This document shows, piece after piece, positions 63,701 through 64,000 of a stretch of 64,000 nucleotides of DNA. Made by a program: the position numbers and the translations under genes. The stretch comes from Rhabditoides inermis (Eukaryota > Nematoda > Chromadorea > Rhabditida > Rhabditidae), in assembly GCA_963966185.1 (NCBI GenBank), contig CAWZYM010000190.1, forward strand, positions 207,001 through 271,000. The letters are read 5' to 3'. Each line of letters begins with the position of its first letter. The first letter of the stretch is position 1. The notes below the pieces were generated by a model. That model searched no databases. It saw only the letters and a program-made list of their open reading frames with translations, and was not told the origin of the DNA.

Positions 63701-64000
63701 TGCTGATGTTGTTGTCCCTGCCACTGCCCTCGGTTGTTGTTGTTATAGTAGTTGGGGCGGTTACCGTAGCCTCCGCGACCTCTGAATCCATTCCTGTTGC
63801 CGTATCCTCCTCGAGAGGAATTACCGCGATAGTTATTGAATCCTCCATTAAATACGCTCTGAGGGTTCATTCCCTGGTTTACTCGCTGCGGGCCCGTATT
63901 GTTGCTGTTCGATATGGCTTGCTTGAACTTCAAACAATTTCCAAAAACGTGACCAGATTCGTTACAACAACCACATACAACAGGAGGCTCAAAACTGACT
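60767..64000 (-). CDS. Gag nucleocapsid, envelope-like glycoprotein and aspartic protease in one ORF (partial)
   Basis: The frame is open to the window edge, so capsid and start lie outside. Counting from codon 63933: one CX2CX4HX4C knuckle just upstream (about 63970-63930), RG- and Gln-rich linkers, a second knuckle at residues 80-93, a coiled coil at about 155-186, then an internal hydrophobic segment at 197-217 ending like a signal-peptidase site. About 500 residues follow that are rich in Cys and N-glycosylation sequons, then a transmembrane helix at 716-735 with a short basic tail. The protease (ALLDTGAS, DTG at 837-839) comes next, and the ORF stops at 60767-60769. The middle has the layout of a type I envelope glycoprotein of the element; I cannot name its fusion-protein class. 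An envelope-like unit normally sits after pol in such elements. Confidence 0.8.

Overview
The window looks like nuclear DNA of a free-living nematode, most likely a rhabditid or diplogastrid relative; this is inference. The support is: secreted proteins built from EB-type six-cysteine modules, genes cut into many 50-200 nt exons, strong acceptor sites directly before start codons (spliced-leader style), a nematode-type 7TM receptor, RTE and Ty3/gypsy retroelements, and a heavy load of CT/GA and other simple repeats. I spliced genes by eye from GT-AG (occasionally GC-AG) sites. For three genes (the 896-aa EB protein, the 527-aa Ulp1-like protease gene and the 1293-aa helicase) the summed exons are an exact multiple of three with one open frame. 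Exon ends may be off by 1-2 nt.

Layout. 1-1432: CT-rich satellite with a retroelement-like insert. 1.7-21.7 kb: three head-to-tail minus-strand genes for secreted cysteine-rich EB-module proteins, with introns full of MITE-like foldback elements, tandem repeats and one insert carrying a heat-shock-type promoter. 22.1-23.5 kb: minisatellite of about 125 bp units. 24.5-29.3 kb: plus-strand gene with a complete Ulp1/adenain-type cysteine protease domain and a 0.95-kb hexanucleotide array in one intron. 29.3-34.9 kb: gene-poor, one small minus-strand gene and coding-like debris. 34.97-39.9 kb: minus-strand 7TM receptor-like gene with a 0.4-kb ATT array. 40.3-42.2 kb: internally deleted RTE-type LINE. 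42.2-45.7 kb: minus-strand SLC22-like transporter.

47.3-64 kb is the most unusual part, all on the minus strand. A Ty3/gypsy-type element runs off the right edge. Its first reading frame holds two zinc knuckles, then an envelope-glycoprotein-like domain, then an aspartic protease; its second frame holds RT, RNase H and integrase. Directly downstream is a 1293-aa gene with a UPF1-like SF1 helicase domain, then a gene whose first exon is a Gag-like capsid plus zinc knuckle and whose later exons encode a second, mutated copy of the Ulp1 protease. Two overlapping splice donors at the end of the Gag-like exon would give either Gag alone or a Gag-Ulp1 fusion. The helicase and Gag-Ulp1 pair, with the intact Ulp1 paralogue at 24.5-29.3 kb, is my best candidate for an undescribed mobile or domesticated system.
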